NCBI GenBank assembly: GCA_016401345.1
Contig: JAEACG010000001.1
Location: 310,001 to 374,000, forward strand
Direction: 5' to 3'
Source of the DNA: Fictibacillus nanhaiensis
Lineage (GTDB): Bacteria > Bacillota > Bacilli > Bacillales > Fictibacillaceae
Length of the DNA: 64,000 nt
Within the stretch, counting starts at the first letter, position 1; each line of letters begins with the position of its first letter. Shown here piece by piece: positions 37,995 through 46,782 of this stretch. The translations under genes and the position numbers were made by a program. Below the pieces are notes generated by a model that searched no databases, had not been told where the DNA came from, and saw only the letters and a program-made list of their open reading frames with translations.

Positions 37995-39335
37995 TTATAG
38001 GGAGTGAACAACAATTTCTTTCTCTTCTATAAATACTTTTGCAGCATTAAATGGAGATTGAATTTTTCGTTTGTATTTTCCAATACAGATCTCAACATTA
38101 GGGTGAAGCGTGCCTTTAATATTTATAGATGAGTTTGAAGAACTTTTACATCTTTGGATTTTCTTTTGTAGGTCAACGATTTCGTGTTTCGCTTGAGAGA
38201 TTGTATTAATGATACGATTAATCGTTTGTCGTTCTGAATTTTTCTGAATCAACACAGTCTTTAAATGATTTAATTTCTCTAAATTTGTTTGCAGTTCAAG
38301 AATTTTTTGTTCGTATTTTACGATATCGTTCTCCATTTTAGCATTTGTTTTTATGTGTAATAGCGTTTTGGAGTACGTTTCATTGCCTATATCAATCGCT
38401 GATATTCCGTTCCCAGCAATACATGTACCACCCGATATATTCCCTTTTCCGCTTGTACATGTAACAGTCAATTCTGCCTCACAATGACTGTGTAGAATCG
38501 TTTGAGCTACCATTATATTTCCATTGGCGTAGACATTTCCTTGACTAATATACAGTGAAGTAAAGTCTCCTCCACAACGGATCGTTCCTTTACCTTGGCC
38601 TAAGACACCACCACCGATAACAACGTTTCCGTCTGTAGTGATATCTGCTGCTTCTACGACTCCTTCGATCCTCACATCACCTTTTGCTGATATTTTAAAT
38701 CCGGAAGGAACATCGCCCGTTATATGAACATTTCCAACAAAATCTATATGACCAGTTTTTAAGGAAACATCTCCATCCACTCGATAAACGGGATAAATAT
38801 TTACTCTGTTCTTTTGAAAGGTTACTTCCCCGCTTGCTGAAGCATAAACGCATTGCTCTGATTCGTTAAATACGGTGTTCATACCATTTTTCACTAGCAG
38901 ATCATTTCCGTTTTTTGCAGGTAGCACTTTTCCGAAAACACTTATTCCTGCGATGCCTTCTGTAGCATTTACTTTTCTTGCTAGGATCTCTCCGAACTCA
39001 GCTGTTGGAATTGTAAAAAGTCGTTTAAAATCCAGCTTCGCATTTTCGTTGATCGTAACAACTTTCTCATTTGAGATAGACGGTATAAGTCTTGCAGGTT
39101 CTCCGTCCTTCGGTTGTTTTCCTTTTGCGATTTCAGCCGGGAAAATAAATGTATCTAGATTCTCTGCTATCAAACTCAATACTTCATTTCGAATTCCATG
39201 TCGTATACCTTTTGATTCGATCCAAGCTAAAAGACTCGAAAATGTGACTTCTCCAGATGGGATTTCAACTTCTTTTTTTAATAAAAGAGCCTGCGTTTCA
39301 TTATCTTCATATTTAATATGAAACCATTGATCCAT
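37995..39335 (-). CDS. DUF342 / FapA family protein
   Basis: A 446-residue protein of the flagellar assembly protein A (DUF342) family: an N-terminal region, a central Gly-rich beta-helix-like stretch with repeats such as GDVSLKTGHIDFVGNVHITG and GNVYANGNIMVAQ (about 170-300), then a coiled coil (KYEQKILELQTNLEKLNHL) and a small C-terminal beta domain. The beta-helix resembles polymer-forming proteins. It starts 11 bases after sigD. In other bacteria the family is linked to flagella or cell-surface tasks; the precise role is unknown. Absent at this position in B. subtilis. Confidence 0.8.
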   Translation of the reverse strand: MDQWFHIKYEDNETQALLLKKEVEIPSGEVTFSSLLAWIESKGIRHGIRNEVLSLIAENLDTFIFPAEIAKGKQPKDGEPARLIPSISNEKVVTINENAKLDFKRLFTIPTAEFGEILARKVNATEGIAGISVFGKVLPAKNGNDLLVKNGMNTVFNESEQCVYASASGEVTFQKNRVNIYPVYRVDGDVSLKTGHIDFVGNVHITGDVPSGFKISAKGDVRIEGVVEAADITTDGNVVIGGGVLGQGKGTIRCGGDFTSLYISQGNVYANGNIMVAQTILHSHCEAELTVTCTSGKGNISGGTCIAGNGISAIDIGNETYSKTLLHIKTNAKMENDIVKYEQKILELQTNLEKLNHLKTVLIQKNSERQTINRIINTISQAKHEIVDLQKKIQRCKSSSNSSINIKGTLHPNVEICIGKYKRKIQSPFNAAKVFIEEKEIVVHSL

Positions 39336-39346
39336 ATCCCTACCCC

Positions 39347-40111
39347 TTACATATATCGTTGTAGAACCTGTCGAATTCTAAAGAGTGCTTTTGAGTGTAT
39401 TTGAGATATTCTGGATGTCGATAGACCAAGTACTTGACCGATTTCAGTCAATGTTAATTCTTCAAAGTAGAACAAACTCACTACAAGCTGCTCTTTTTCA
39501 GATAATTCCTTGATCACTAATGCAAGTTCGCCATGAAGTTCTTCTTGCAACAAACTATTTTCAGGTGTAATCGCTTTTTTATCTTCAATTGTATAACTTA
39601 CTTTTTCACGACTTTCTGTTTCTTTATTCTCTTCATCGATCGATAATACATTAGCAAGAAAACTTTCAGACATTACGGTTGTTACTTCATTTTCTGAGTA
39701 TCCTAATTCATCAGCAACTTCTTTCGCGCTTACAGAACGCAGATTTTCTTGTTCTAACCTCTCAATGGCAGCTTCAACTTTTTTCGTTTTTTCTCTTAAA
39801 CTTCTTGGCAGCCAATCTTCTCTTCTTAAGCCGTCTAAAATAGCACCACGAACTCGAAATGATGCGTATGTATCAAATTTCAGGTCTCTTTCAGGCTCAA
39901 ACTTTTTTAGAGCATCGTATAACCCTAGCATACCGAGGGATCGGAGTTCATCTTTGTTAACACTTTTCGGCAAACCAACCGATATACGTTGTACATGATA
40001 ATTGACAAGTGGTAAATATGCACGCATCAGTTCGTCACCTGCTTCTCGATCACGACTAGTGTTCCACTTTTCCCAGCAAGATTGTTCTTCTACTAAAGAT
40101 GGCTCCGTCAT
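39347..40111 (-). CDS. sigD: RNA polymerase sigma factor SigD (sigma-28, FliA type)
   Basis: Directs transcription of flagellin, motor, chemotaxis receptor and autolysin genes. The 254 residues show region 2 with LRSLGMLGLYDALKKFEPERDLKFDTYASFRVRGAILDGLR (split here: LGMLGLYDAL, FDTYASFRVRGAI), region 3, and region 4 with FYFEELTLTEIGQVLGLSTSRISQIH near 210-235. In B. subtilis it is held inactive by FlgM until the hook is complete. It is near the end of the fla/che operon, a position that affects on/off motility in B. subtilis. It lies 29 bases after cheD. Confidence 0.97.
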   Translation of the reverse strand: MTEPSLVEEQSCWEKWNTSRDREAGDELMRAYLPLVNYHVQRISVGLPKSVNKDELRSLGMLGLYDALKKFEPERDLKFDTYASFRVRGAILDGLRREDWLPRSLREKTKKVEAAIERLEQENLRSVSAKEVADELGYSENEVTTVMSESFLANVLSIDEENKETESREKVSYTIEDKKAITPENSLLQEELHGELALVIKELSEKEQLVVSLFYFEELTLTEIGQVLGLSTSRISQIHSKALFRIRQVLQRYM

Positions 40112-40140
40112 GGTAATCCTCCTCGTTTTTTTGTGAACTT

Positions 40141-40629
40141 CTAAATTACTTTCGTTCCTGCATTAACTGTTTTAATCGTTAGTAATGTGTTCTCTGGATT
40201 GAACTCAATGGTCCTGCCACTCGAGCCTCCTACATCACTTGCTAGTAAAGGAATTTTCAGAGCAGACAACTCTTCTTTGACACGTTCTACGTTTCTTGGG
40301 CCGATTCGCATCATTTCACTTCCGGATGAGAACTTAAACATCTGTGCGCCGCCAGCAATTTTTGCTTTTAGCGCTTTTCCGTTAGCACCACTCTTGATCA
40401 GCATGTCGTATAAACTCTTGATTGCTGTATCCGCATACTTTCCTTCATTCAATGTAGGAGTTTTTGATAAAGACGAATCCGGAAGCATGATATGCGCCAT
40501 CCCTGCCATTTTTTTTACTTGATCGAAAAGTATAATGCCCACACATGAACCAAGACCTGTTGTTCTAATTGTGTTTGGAGGGGAAACGACGTTTATATCA
40601 GCGATTCCCACTTTTATGATTTCACTCAT
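40141..40629 (-). CDS. cheD: Chemoreceptor glutamine deamidase CheD
   Basis: Deamidates glutamines in chemoreceptors and binds CheC. The 162 residues contain TTGLGSCVGIILFD with the catalytic Cys and MAHIMLPDS with the catalytic His, and the IAGGAQMF segment near 90. Its ATG overlaps the end of cheC by 8 bases. Together with cheC and fliY it marks the Bacillus type of chemotaxis adaptation. Confidence 0.96.
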   Translation of the reverse strand: MSEIIKVGIADINVVSPPNTIRTTGLGSCVGIILFDQVKKMAGMAHIMLPDSSLSKTPTLNEGKYADTAIKSLYDMLIKSGANGKALKAKIAGGAQMFKFSSGSEMMRIGPRNVERVKEELSALKIPLLASDVGGSSGRTIEFNPENTLLTIKTVNAGTKVI

Positions 40630-41254
40630 CCAACGGAACTCCTAATGCTTCAAAAATTTTTGAAAAGGAAAGAGGATCAGGCAATAAGAAGAAGTGACCT
40701 TTTACCTCGTCTTGTCTTTCTATATCTGTAAAAGCAGTATCAATAACAATGGCATAATCGCTCACAGTGGAAATTTCGAAAAGTCCAAAACTCAAGATCG
40801 CCCCTGCCATATCAATACTTGTTGCAGGTACTGATGGCTGTAAATTCAACCCTGTGAAATCAGAGAACGATGTTAGATATGAGCCTGATAGAATGTTTCC
40901 CACTTCCTGAAGAGCAGATAATGAGATGTCAGATTCTTCTCCGTTTGTTAACTTCACTGTCTGGCCGATTAATAAGTCTTCTAAAAGCTGCTCAGCTTGC
41001 TCAACTGGAAGCATGAAGAACATACATCCAGGAGCATCGCCAACGATTCTCAAGAAAACAGATGCCACAACGTTCTCTGCTCCGCCAACCATCTCAGATA
41101 TCTCTTCAAATGAGATCACGTTTACTGAAGGAACTTTCATATCAACAGCTTTGTTCAGCATCGTTGATAAGGCTGTGGCTGCATGTCCTGCTCCAATGTT
41201 TCCGACCTCTCGTAAGACATCCAGATGAATTGGCTGAATTCTTAAAAAATCCAT
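40622..41254 (-). CDS. cheC: CheY-P phosphatase CheC
   Basis: Dephosphorylates CheY-P and is stimulated by CheD. The 210 residues contain the two phosphatase helices: REVGNIGAGHAATAL near 14 and LQEVGNILSGSYLT near 113, each with the Glu and Asn that act in catalysis. The start is ATG 41254, one base after the cheW stop and about 11 bases after AGGAG; a longer in-frame reading overlaps cheW. Length agrees with B. subtilis CheC. Confidence 0.96.
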   Translation of the reverse strand: MDFLRIQPIHLDVLREVGNIGAGHAATALSTMLNKAVDMKVPSVNVISFEEISEMVGGAENVVASVFLRIVGDAPGCMFFMLPVEQAEQLLEDLLIGQTVKLTNGEESDISLSALQEVGNILSGSYLTSFSDFTGLNLQPSVPATSIDMAGAILSFGLFEISTVSDYAIVIDTAFTDIERQDEVKGHFFLLPDPLSFSKIFEALGVPLDE

Positions 41255-41255
41255 C

Positions 41256-41720
41256 TTAAAGGATACTCTCCTTTGTAGGTTGAACATCCAACTTTTCTGG
41301 ATTCAACACCTTCACAAGGTCGAGCAAGATCAATAGTCGCTTTTCAATCTTCGCAACCCCATGGATATACTCTGCATCTACACCACCTACTACTTCAGGA
41401 GGAGGCTCGATCGACTCTTTATCCAGATCGATTACATCGTTTGCTGCATCGACAATCAGTCCAGCTTCAATGGAACCTACTGAAACAATGATGATGCGAG
41501 TTGTATCCGTATGACTTACTTCTTCAATTTCGAATCGTGAACGCAGATCGATAATGGGAGTAACGACTCCTCTTAAGTTAATTACCCCTTTTACGAAAGA
41601 AACTGTTCTTGGAATTCTCGTAATCGGTTGCATTCTTTCAATCGATTTTACGTGCTGAACAGGAACTGCATATTCTTCATCTTTTAATTGAAATATGATC
41701 ACTTTTTCTTCATTCATCAT
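41256..41720 (-). CDS. cheW: Chemotaxis adaptor CheW
   Basis: Couples chemoreceptors to CheA in the polar array. The 154 residues form one CheW domain: EEYAVPVQHVKSIERMQPITRIP near 12 and KGVINLRGVVTPIIDLRSRF near 45, with IVDAANDVIDL near 90. Two adjacent ATG codons at 41720 and 41717 follow AAGGTGG; the first is chosen by spacing, the second is possible. It lies 11 bases after cheA. Confidence 0.96.
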   Translation of the reverse strand: MMNEEKVIIFQLKDEEYAVPVQHVKSIERMQPITRIPRTVSFVKGVINLRGVVTPIIDLRSRFEIEEVSHTDTTRIIIVSVGSIEAGLIVDAANDVIDLDKESIEPPPEVVGGVDAEYIHGVAKIEKRLLILLDLVKVLNPEKLDVQPTKESIL

Positions 41721-41731
41721 GATTAACCACC

Positions 41732-43738
41732 TTATTTTATGAGTGCATTGCAATCGAGAATTAATGCTACTTGTCCATCTCCTAGAATCGTTGCACCAGA
41801 GATAGCAAATACAGATGTCAAATACTGACCAAGTGATTTCAAGACAATTTCTTGCTGTCCAATAAACGAATCAACGACTAATGCTGCCATCTTGTCACCT
41901 TTTCTCACTACCACTACAGGAACGTGCTGACTGGCTTCAGTTGAACCAGGGACTTCAAAAATGTCCTTCATGTTTACAAGCGGTACGACTTTACCTCTAA
42001 AATCAATCACTTTCTGATTATGAGCTGAAAGAATATCTTCTTTCTTAATAATGGCCGTTTCAATAATAGATGATAGTGGAATCGCATATTTCTCACGACT
42101 TATTTCAACGAGCATAACTGACATGATTGATAAAGTAAGAGGAAGCTGTATGGAAAAAATCGTCCCAGAGCCTTCGGTTGAATCGACAGCGATAGAACCA
42201 CCTAACGATTCAATCTTATTCTTCACAACATCTAATCCCACTCCACGGCCTGAAATGTCAGAAACAACATCGGCTGTAGAAAAGCCTGAAGCGAACAATA
42301 ATTCAAAACACTGTTTATCGGTCAAATTTTCAGACATTTCTTTCGTGATGACCCCATTTTCAATCGCCTTACTCAATACCTTTTGCTTATTTATACCCGC
42401 TCCATCATCTTGAATCTCTATAAACACATGATTTCCGCTATGAAATGCTCTTAAATAGATGGTCCCCGTTTCATTTTTGCCTCTAGAAGAGCGTTCCCCT
42501 GGGTTTTCGATGCCATGGTCAATCGAGTTTCGAAGTAGATGAACAAGCGGATCACCGATCTCATCGATTACGGTTCGATCAAGCTCAGTCTCAGCACCTA
42601 CGATCTCAAGGTTTACTTTTTTACCGAGATCTTTCGCTAATCCTCTGATCATCCTTGGAAAGCGATTGAAAACTTGTTCTACCGGTACCATTCTCATCGT
42701 CAGGATAATATTTTGAAGGTCTCCTGAAACACGAGACATTCGTTCAACCGTTTCATTGAGTTCCATGCTTTTTAATGATTTCGATATCTCTTCAAGCCGT
42801 CCTCGGTCAATAACGAGTTCCTCAAACAAGTTCATGAGTTGATCGAGCCTTTCAATATTGACACGAATCGTTTTTCCGCTGCTTCCTGAAATTGAGGTTT
42901 GTTGAGGTTCGCTTTTTTTATCTTCTAGTTTCACTTCTTGTGGCTCTAATTTATCATCCTTGTCGCTCTCAGTGTTTGACGAGATGTTGAGTTTATCTGC
43001 TTGAATGTCAACCACTTCTACTACATCTACCTCAGACACTTTTAAGATACGTTCCTTTACGTTTTCGGCAGACTCTTTCGTGAGGATGGAAAGAGTAAAA
43101 TGAGTTCCGAATTGTTCTGTTTCAAGCATGTCTACTGCTGGCATCGTTTTTATGATCTCACCGATCTGTTCGATCACTTCGAAGACCATATATACTCTTG
43201 CAGCTTTTAAGATACAGTCGTCCCTTAATGAGATCGAAAGCTCGTAAGCATTAAATCCTTGTTCTTTTGATTGAATGATAATCTGCTTTTCATATTGATC
43301 ATAAACATGTAACGACTCTGCTTCCTTTTTTGATTCAGCTTGAATCATCTTCGGAGCTTCTCCCTTTTCAAGTGCCTCTAAATCTCTCACTGTCTTCGTC
43401 ACATCACGTTTACCGCTTCCACCTTCTGAAATCTCCACTACCATCGCTTCTAAATGATCAAGCGACGCGAACAGAACATCTAGGACAGAAGATGAAACTT
43501 CTATTTTGTTATTTCGAATCGCATCAAGAACATTTTCCATACAGTGAGTAAGATTGGCCAGATCCTCATAACCCATCGTAGCTGACATTCCTTTTAACGT
43601 ATGAGCAGAACGAAATATCTCATTTACGATTGTAAGCTCTCCTGGTCTTTTCTCCAGCAGTAGCACTTGTTGATTAATAGATTGTAAATGCTCTTTGCTT
43701 TCCTCAATGAATATGTCAAGATATTGTGTCATTTCCAT
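41732..43738 (-). CDS. cheA: Chemotaxis histidine kinase CheA
   Basis: Phosphorylates CheY and CheB in response to receptors. The 668 residues have the P1 domain with phospho-accepting His46 in FRSAHTLKGMSATMG, a P2 region, P3 dimerisation (IRVNIERLDQLMNLFEELV), the P4 kinase with DPLVHLLRNSIDHGIENPGER, DDGAGIN and GRGVGLDVVKN, and the P5 CheW-like domain. ATG start after AGGAGG. It lies 18 bases after cheB. All catalytic boxes are intact. Confidence 0.97.
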   Translation of the reverse strand: MEMTQYLDIFIEESKEHLQSINQQVLLLEKRPGELTIVNEIFRSAHTLKGMSATMGYEDLANLTHCMENVLDAIRNNKIEVSSSVLDVLFASLDHLEAMVVEISEGGSGKRDVTKTVRDLEALEKGEAPKMIQAESKKEAESLHVYDQYEKQIIIQSKEQGFNAYELSISLRDDCILKAARVYMVFEVIEQIGEIIKTMPAVDMLETEQFGTHFTLSILTKESAENVKERILKVSEVDVVEVVDIQADKLNISSNTESDKDDKLEPQEVKLEDKKSEPQQTSISGSSGKTIRVNIERLDQLMNLFEELVIDRGRLEEISKSLKSMELNETVERMSRVSGDLQNIILTMRMVPVEQVFNRFPRMIRGLAKDLGKKVNLEIVGAETELDRTVIDEIGDPLVHLLRNSIDHGIENPGERSSRGKNETGTIYLRAFHSGNHVFIEIQDDGAGINKQKVLSKAIENGVITKEMSENLTDKQCFELLFASGFSTADVVSDISGRGVGLDVVKNKIESLGGSIAVDSTEGSGTIFSIQLPLTLSIMSVMLVEISREKYAIPLSSIIETAIIKKEDILSAHNQKVIDFRGKVVPLVNMKDIFEVPGSTEASQHVPVVVVRKGDKMAALVVDSFIGQQEIVLKSLGQYLTSVFAISGATILGDGQVALILDCNALIK

Positions 43739-43756
43739 CGTATAATTCCTCCTAAT

Positions 43757-44803
43757 TTACAAATGGTTCTGAATAGCTAATCCAATTGACTCTAAATGAA
43801 CAACTTCATCTACTTTTTTAGTGAGAACCGCGGCTTTTGGCATTCCATAAACGATGCAAGATTCTTCAGCTTCCGCAATAACTACGGTTGAACCAGCTTC
43901 TTTTAAATCTACGATTCCATTTGTACCGTCGGAGCCCATTCCAGTCATGATGACAGCGACCTTTTGATAGTTTTTAAGCTTGCAGGCTGAACTGAAAAGT
44001 ACATTAACCGCTGGTCGATGACCTCCTACTGGAGCATCACTATCTAACGAAACATATAACCGTCCCATTTTTTCGTATAGTCGTACATGAAAACCGCCGG
44101 GAGCGATATAAACATGACCTTTTTGTAGCCGTTCATGATGCTCAGCCTCTTTTACAAAGATGTCTGATAGTGAATTCAATCGATCTGCTAATGATCTCGT
44201 AAATCCTGCTGGCATATGTTGTACGACAACAACAGGTGCATCCAGGTCTATAGGTAGCTTAGTAATCACTTGTTGTAAAGCTCTTGGGCCCCCTGTAGAT
44301 GTACCTATTAAGACTAGCTTCTCTCTATGATCAATTCTGTTTGATCTTTTAGGCACTTTGTTTTCAAGTGTATAAGGCAACAGTGCTTTTTTTGTTACAA
44401 TATTCGCTTTAGAGGAAGCGATCACTTTTTCTATCAAACTAGTCTTTACCTTATGTAAATCTAAGGATATTGCTCCTGATGGCTTAGCGATAAAATCAAT
44501 AGCTCCTGCTTCCATAGCTAGAATCGTATTTTCTGCACCGACTTTTGTTGTGCTAGATAACATGATGATTGGAACAGGAAAACTCTTCATAATCGTTCTC
44601 GCTGCGTCGATCCCATTTAAAATGGGCATCTCAACATCCATCGTTATCACGTCTGGTTTTATTTTTAGTGTTTTTTCAACTGCTTCTTGTCCATTTCTTG
44701 CTGTATCGATCACCAAAATTCTAGGATCTTCGCTTAAGAACTCTTTGATCAGCTTCCTCATAAAGGCAGAATCATCCACAATTAGCACTCTGATCTGTTT
44801 CAT
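43757..44803 (-). CDS. cheB: Chemoreceptor methylesterase CheB
   Basis: Removes methyl groups from receptors when phosphorylated. The 348 residues join a receiver domain (DD at 10-11, phospho-Asp56 in ITMDVEMP) to an esterase domain with GTSTGGP (Ser), VVVQHMPAGFTRSLA (His) and MGSDGTNGI (Asp). It starts 7 bases after flhG, with an AAGG-type ribosome site. CheR is not in this window, as usual for Bacillus. Confidence 0.96.
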   Translation of the reverse strand: MKQIRVLIVDDSAFMRKLIKEFLSEDPRILVIDTARNGQEAVEKTLKIKPDVITMDVEMPILNGIDAARTIMKSFPVPIIMLSSTTKVGAENTILAMEAGAIDFIAKPSGAISLDLHKVKTSLIEKVIASSKANIVTKKALLPYTLENKVPKRSNRIDHREKLVLIGTSTGGPRALQQVITKLPIDLDAPVVVVQHMPAGFTRSLADRLNSLSDIFVKEAEHHERLQKGHVYIAPGGFHVRLYEKMGRLYVSLDSDAPVGGHRPAVNVLFSSACKLKNYQKVAVIMTGMGSDGTNGIVDLKEAGSTVVIAEAEESCIVYGMPKAAVLTKKVDEVVHLESIGLAIQNHL

Positions 44804-44810
44804 GCAGCAT

Positions 44811-45668
44811 CTACCTTTCTCTGAAAAATGACTTTAGCTTACCGATGAAAGACTTATAAGATACTTCTTGCTGTTTTACTGTACCAACATAGGTTTCCGC
44901 TAGCTGAAATACAGCTCTGGATGCTATTGATGAAGGTTTATGAATAGAAAAGGGAATCTGTTTTTTTACAGCATGTAATACATCCTGATCCATCGGTATC
45001 TTACCTAAACAGATCAGCTCTTTTTGCAAAAACTGTTTACAAACATGACTTAACTTTTCAACCGTTTCTTTTCCTTCTCTCACATTTTCATATCGATTGA
45101 TGACCAAGTAAAAGGGCAGGTCCTTATCTTTCATATAAATGAATTTCATCATAGAATATGCATCTGTTAGTGAGGTGATCTCAGGTGTAGCTATCACCAA
45201 TATCTCATGACTGGAAAGTACAAATTTTAAAGCTGTTTCTGTTGCACCTGCACCCATGTCTAAGAAAATATAGTCATAAAACCTCTCTAATTCTTCCAGT
45301 TGCTTCATAAAATGTACCAACATGTCATCCGTTATGCTTGTAAGCGAACCGAAATTCCTTCCGCCGGCAATCGTATGAAGTCCGTCTTTACCCTCTTCGA
45401 TGATCTCCCATACGGATAATTGATTCTGCAGCATATCCATCATATGCTTGTCAGATCTTCTGCCTAGAATCAAATCTACATTTCCCATACCTATATCAAG
45501 ATCTAGTACTAACACACGTTTTTTCATTTCAACCAAGGAAAGAGCAAGATTCACCGTGACGTTCGTTTTACCCACTCCACCTTTACCACTGACTACAGAG
45601 ATAACTCTTGCACTGTTTGATGAGGCAGAGATTAATTGTTTACGAAGACTTATCGCTTGATCAAGCAT
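44811..45668 (-). CDS. flhG: Flagellar number/placement ATPase FlhG (YlxH, MinD-like)
   Basis: MinD-type ATPase that works with FlhF to set flagellar number and pattern and interacts with the C-ring proteins FliM/FliY. The 285 residues have the deviant Walker A SGKGGVGKTNVTVNLAL near 26, VLVLDLDIGMGNVDLILG near 53 and FLDMGAGATE near 137, and a C-terminal amphipathic membrane-targeting helix (SFIGKLKSFFRE). It overlaps flhF by 8 bases. Confidence 0.95.
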   Translation of the reverse strand: MLDQAISLRKQLISASSNSARVISVVSGKGGVGKTNVTVNLALSLVEMKKRVLVLDLDIGMGNVDLILGRRSDKHMMDMLQNQLSVWEIIEEGKDGLHTIAGGRNFGSLTSITDDMLVHFMKQLEELERFYDYIFLDMGAGATETALKFVLSSHEILVIATPEITSLTDAYSMMKFIYMKDKDLPFYLVINRYENVREGKETVEKLSHVCKQFLQKELICLGKIPMDQDVLHAVKKQIPFSIHKPSSIASRAVFQLAETYVGTVKQQEVSYKSFIGKLKSFFRER

Positions 45669-46782
45669 GAAGTAGCTTTTCCTTTACTAGAGCCTGAACA
45701 AGTTCATCTGCGTCAGCCTCAAACATGTCATCAGGTACGTTCTGGCCATTCGTAACATATCCGATCGGTACACTGTTTAAGATTGCAAGATTCAATAATG
45801 AACCGTACGTCGTCGTTTCATCTTTCTTCGTAAATATCACCTTATGAACCGGCAGACTCTTAAACTGACTATAAATCGTCTCCATATCCCGGTATTTTGA
45901 AGTTAAAGAAAGAACGAGATAGTTTTTCATATCTTTATCAAAATGAATGATACGTTGCAATTCTTCGATGTAAAAACGATTTAAGAAATTTCTGCCTGCC
46001 GAATCTACGAGGACTAGATCATAATCTTCAAACTTCTCCTTAGCCTTCTTAAAATCATCAGCAGTATAAGCGACTTCACATGGTATGTTTAATATTTCAG
46101 CGTACGTTTTTAGTTGGTCGATAGCTGCAATACGATACGTATCAGTTGTAATAAACGCTACTTTTTTTCCGTCTTTTAAAACCGCTTTTGCTCCAATCTT
46201 TGCTATGGTGGTTGTTTTACCAACACCGGTAGGTCCGATTAAGTTTAAGAATTTTGTTTCATAATGAAAGCCGCCAAATTCGCTTTTAGCCATTCTTGCG
46301 CTTAAATAGCTGCTGATCCATGTATTCCAGTCATAGCTGTCTCGCTCCATTTCATCGAGACTTTCGTATTTATTTGATAAAGAAGGGATGAATTCTTCGA
46401 TTATCGTTAAGTCTACTTCTTGACTTAAAAGAAAATTTTCCCATTCTTTAATGAATGGAGCTGCATCATCTGCAGATTTTGTTTGTACCGTCAAAGAGTG
46501 AACCATCTTCTTCAGCTGACGAATTTCCTTTGTCAGCTCCTCTTCTTGGAACACAGGTTGCTTTTCTTTCACATTATTCTTGTTAGTGTTCTTTGTTGGA
46601 TGATAATCTACGTCTTGATCCAATCCTGCGAAAATTTCAACGTTCTTCTTTGTGAAAAATCCGAAGAAGCCGCCAACTTGAACCTCTCTTGTATTTAAAA
46701 TGACTGCACCACTGCCCAGATCCGCTCTAACTAATTTCATAGCTTCCGGCAAGTTCTGCGCTGTATATTTCTTCACTTTCAT
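45661..46782 (-). CDS. flhF: Flagellar SRP-like GTPase FlhF
   Basis: SRP-family GTPase that positions flagella. The 373 residues have the basic B domain at the start (MKVKKYTAQNLPEAMKLVRADLG), a linker with low conservation, an N domain and the G domain with GPTGVGKTTTIAKIGAKA near 190, ITTDTYRIAAIDQLKTY, VDSAGRNF and FTKKDETTTYG. FlhG stimulates its GTPase. It starts on the last base of the flhA stop (TGATG) and overlaps flhG by 8 bases. Confidence 0.96.
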   Translation of the reverse strand: MKVKKYTAQNLPEAMKLVRADLGSGAVILNTREVQVGGFFGFFTKKNVEIFAGLDQDVDYHPTKNTNKNNVKEKQPVFQEEELTKEIRQLKKMVHSLTVQTKSADDAAPFIKEWENFLLSQEVDLTIIEEFIPSLSNKYESLDEMERDSYDWNTWISSYLSARMAKSEFGGFHYETKFLNLIGPTGVGKTTTIAKIGAKAVLKDGKKVAFITTDTYRIAAIDQLKTYAEILNIPCEVAYTADDFKKAKEKFEDYDLVLVDSAGRNFLNRFYIEELQRIIHFDKDMKNYLVLSLTSKYRDMETIYSQFKSLPVHKVIFTKKDETTTYGSLLNLAILNSVPIGYVTNGQNVPDDMFEADADELVQALVKEKLLHA

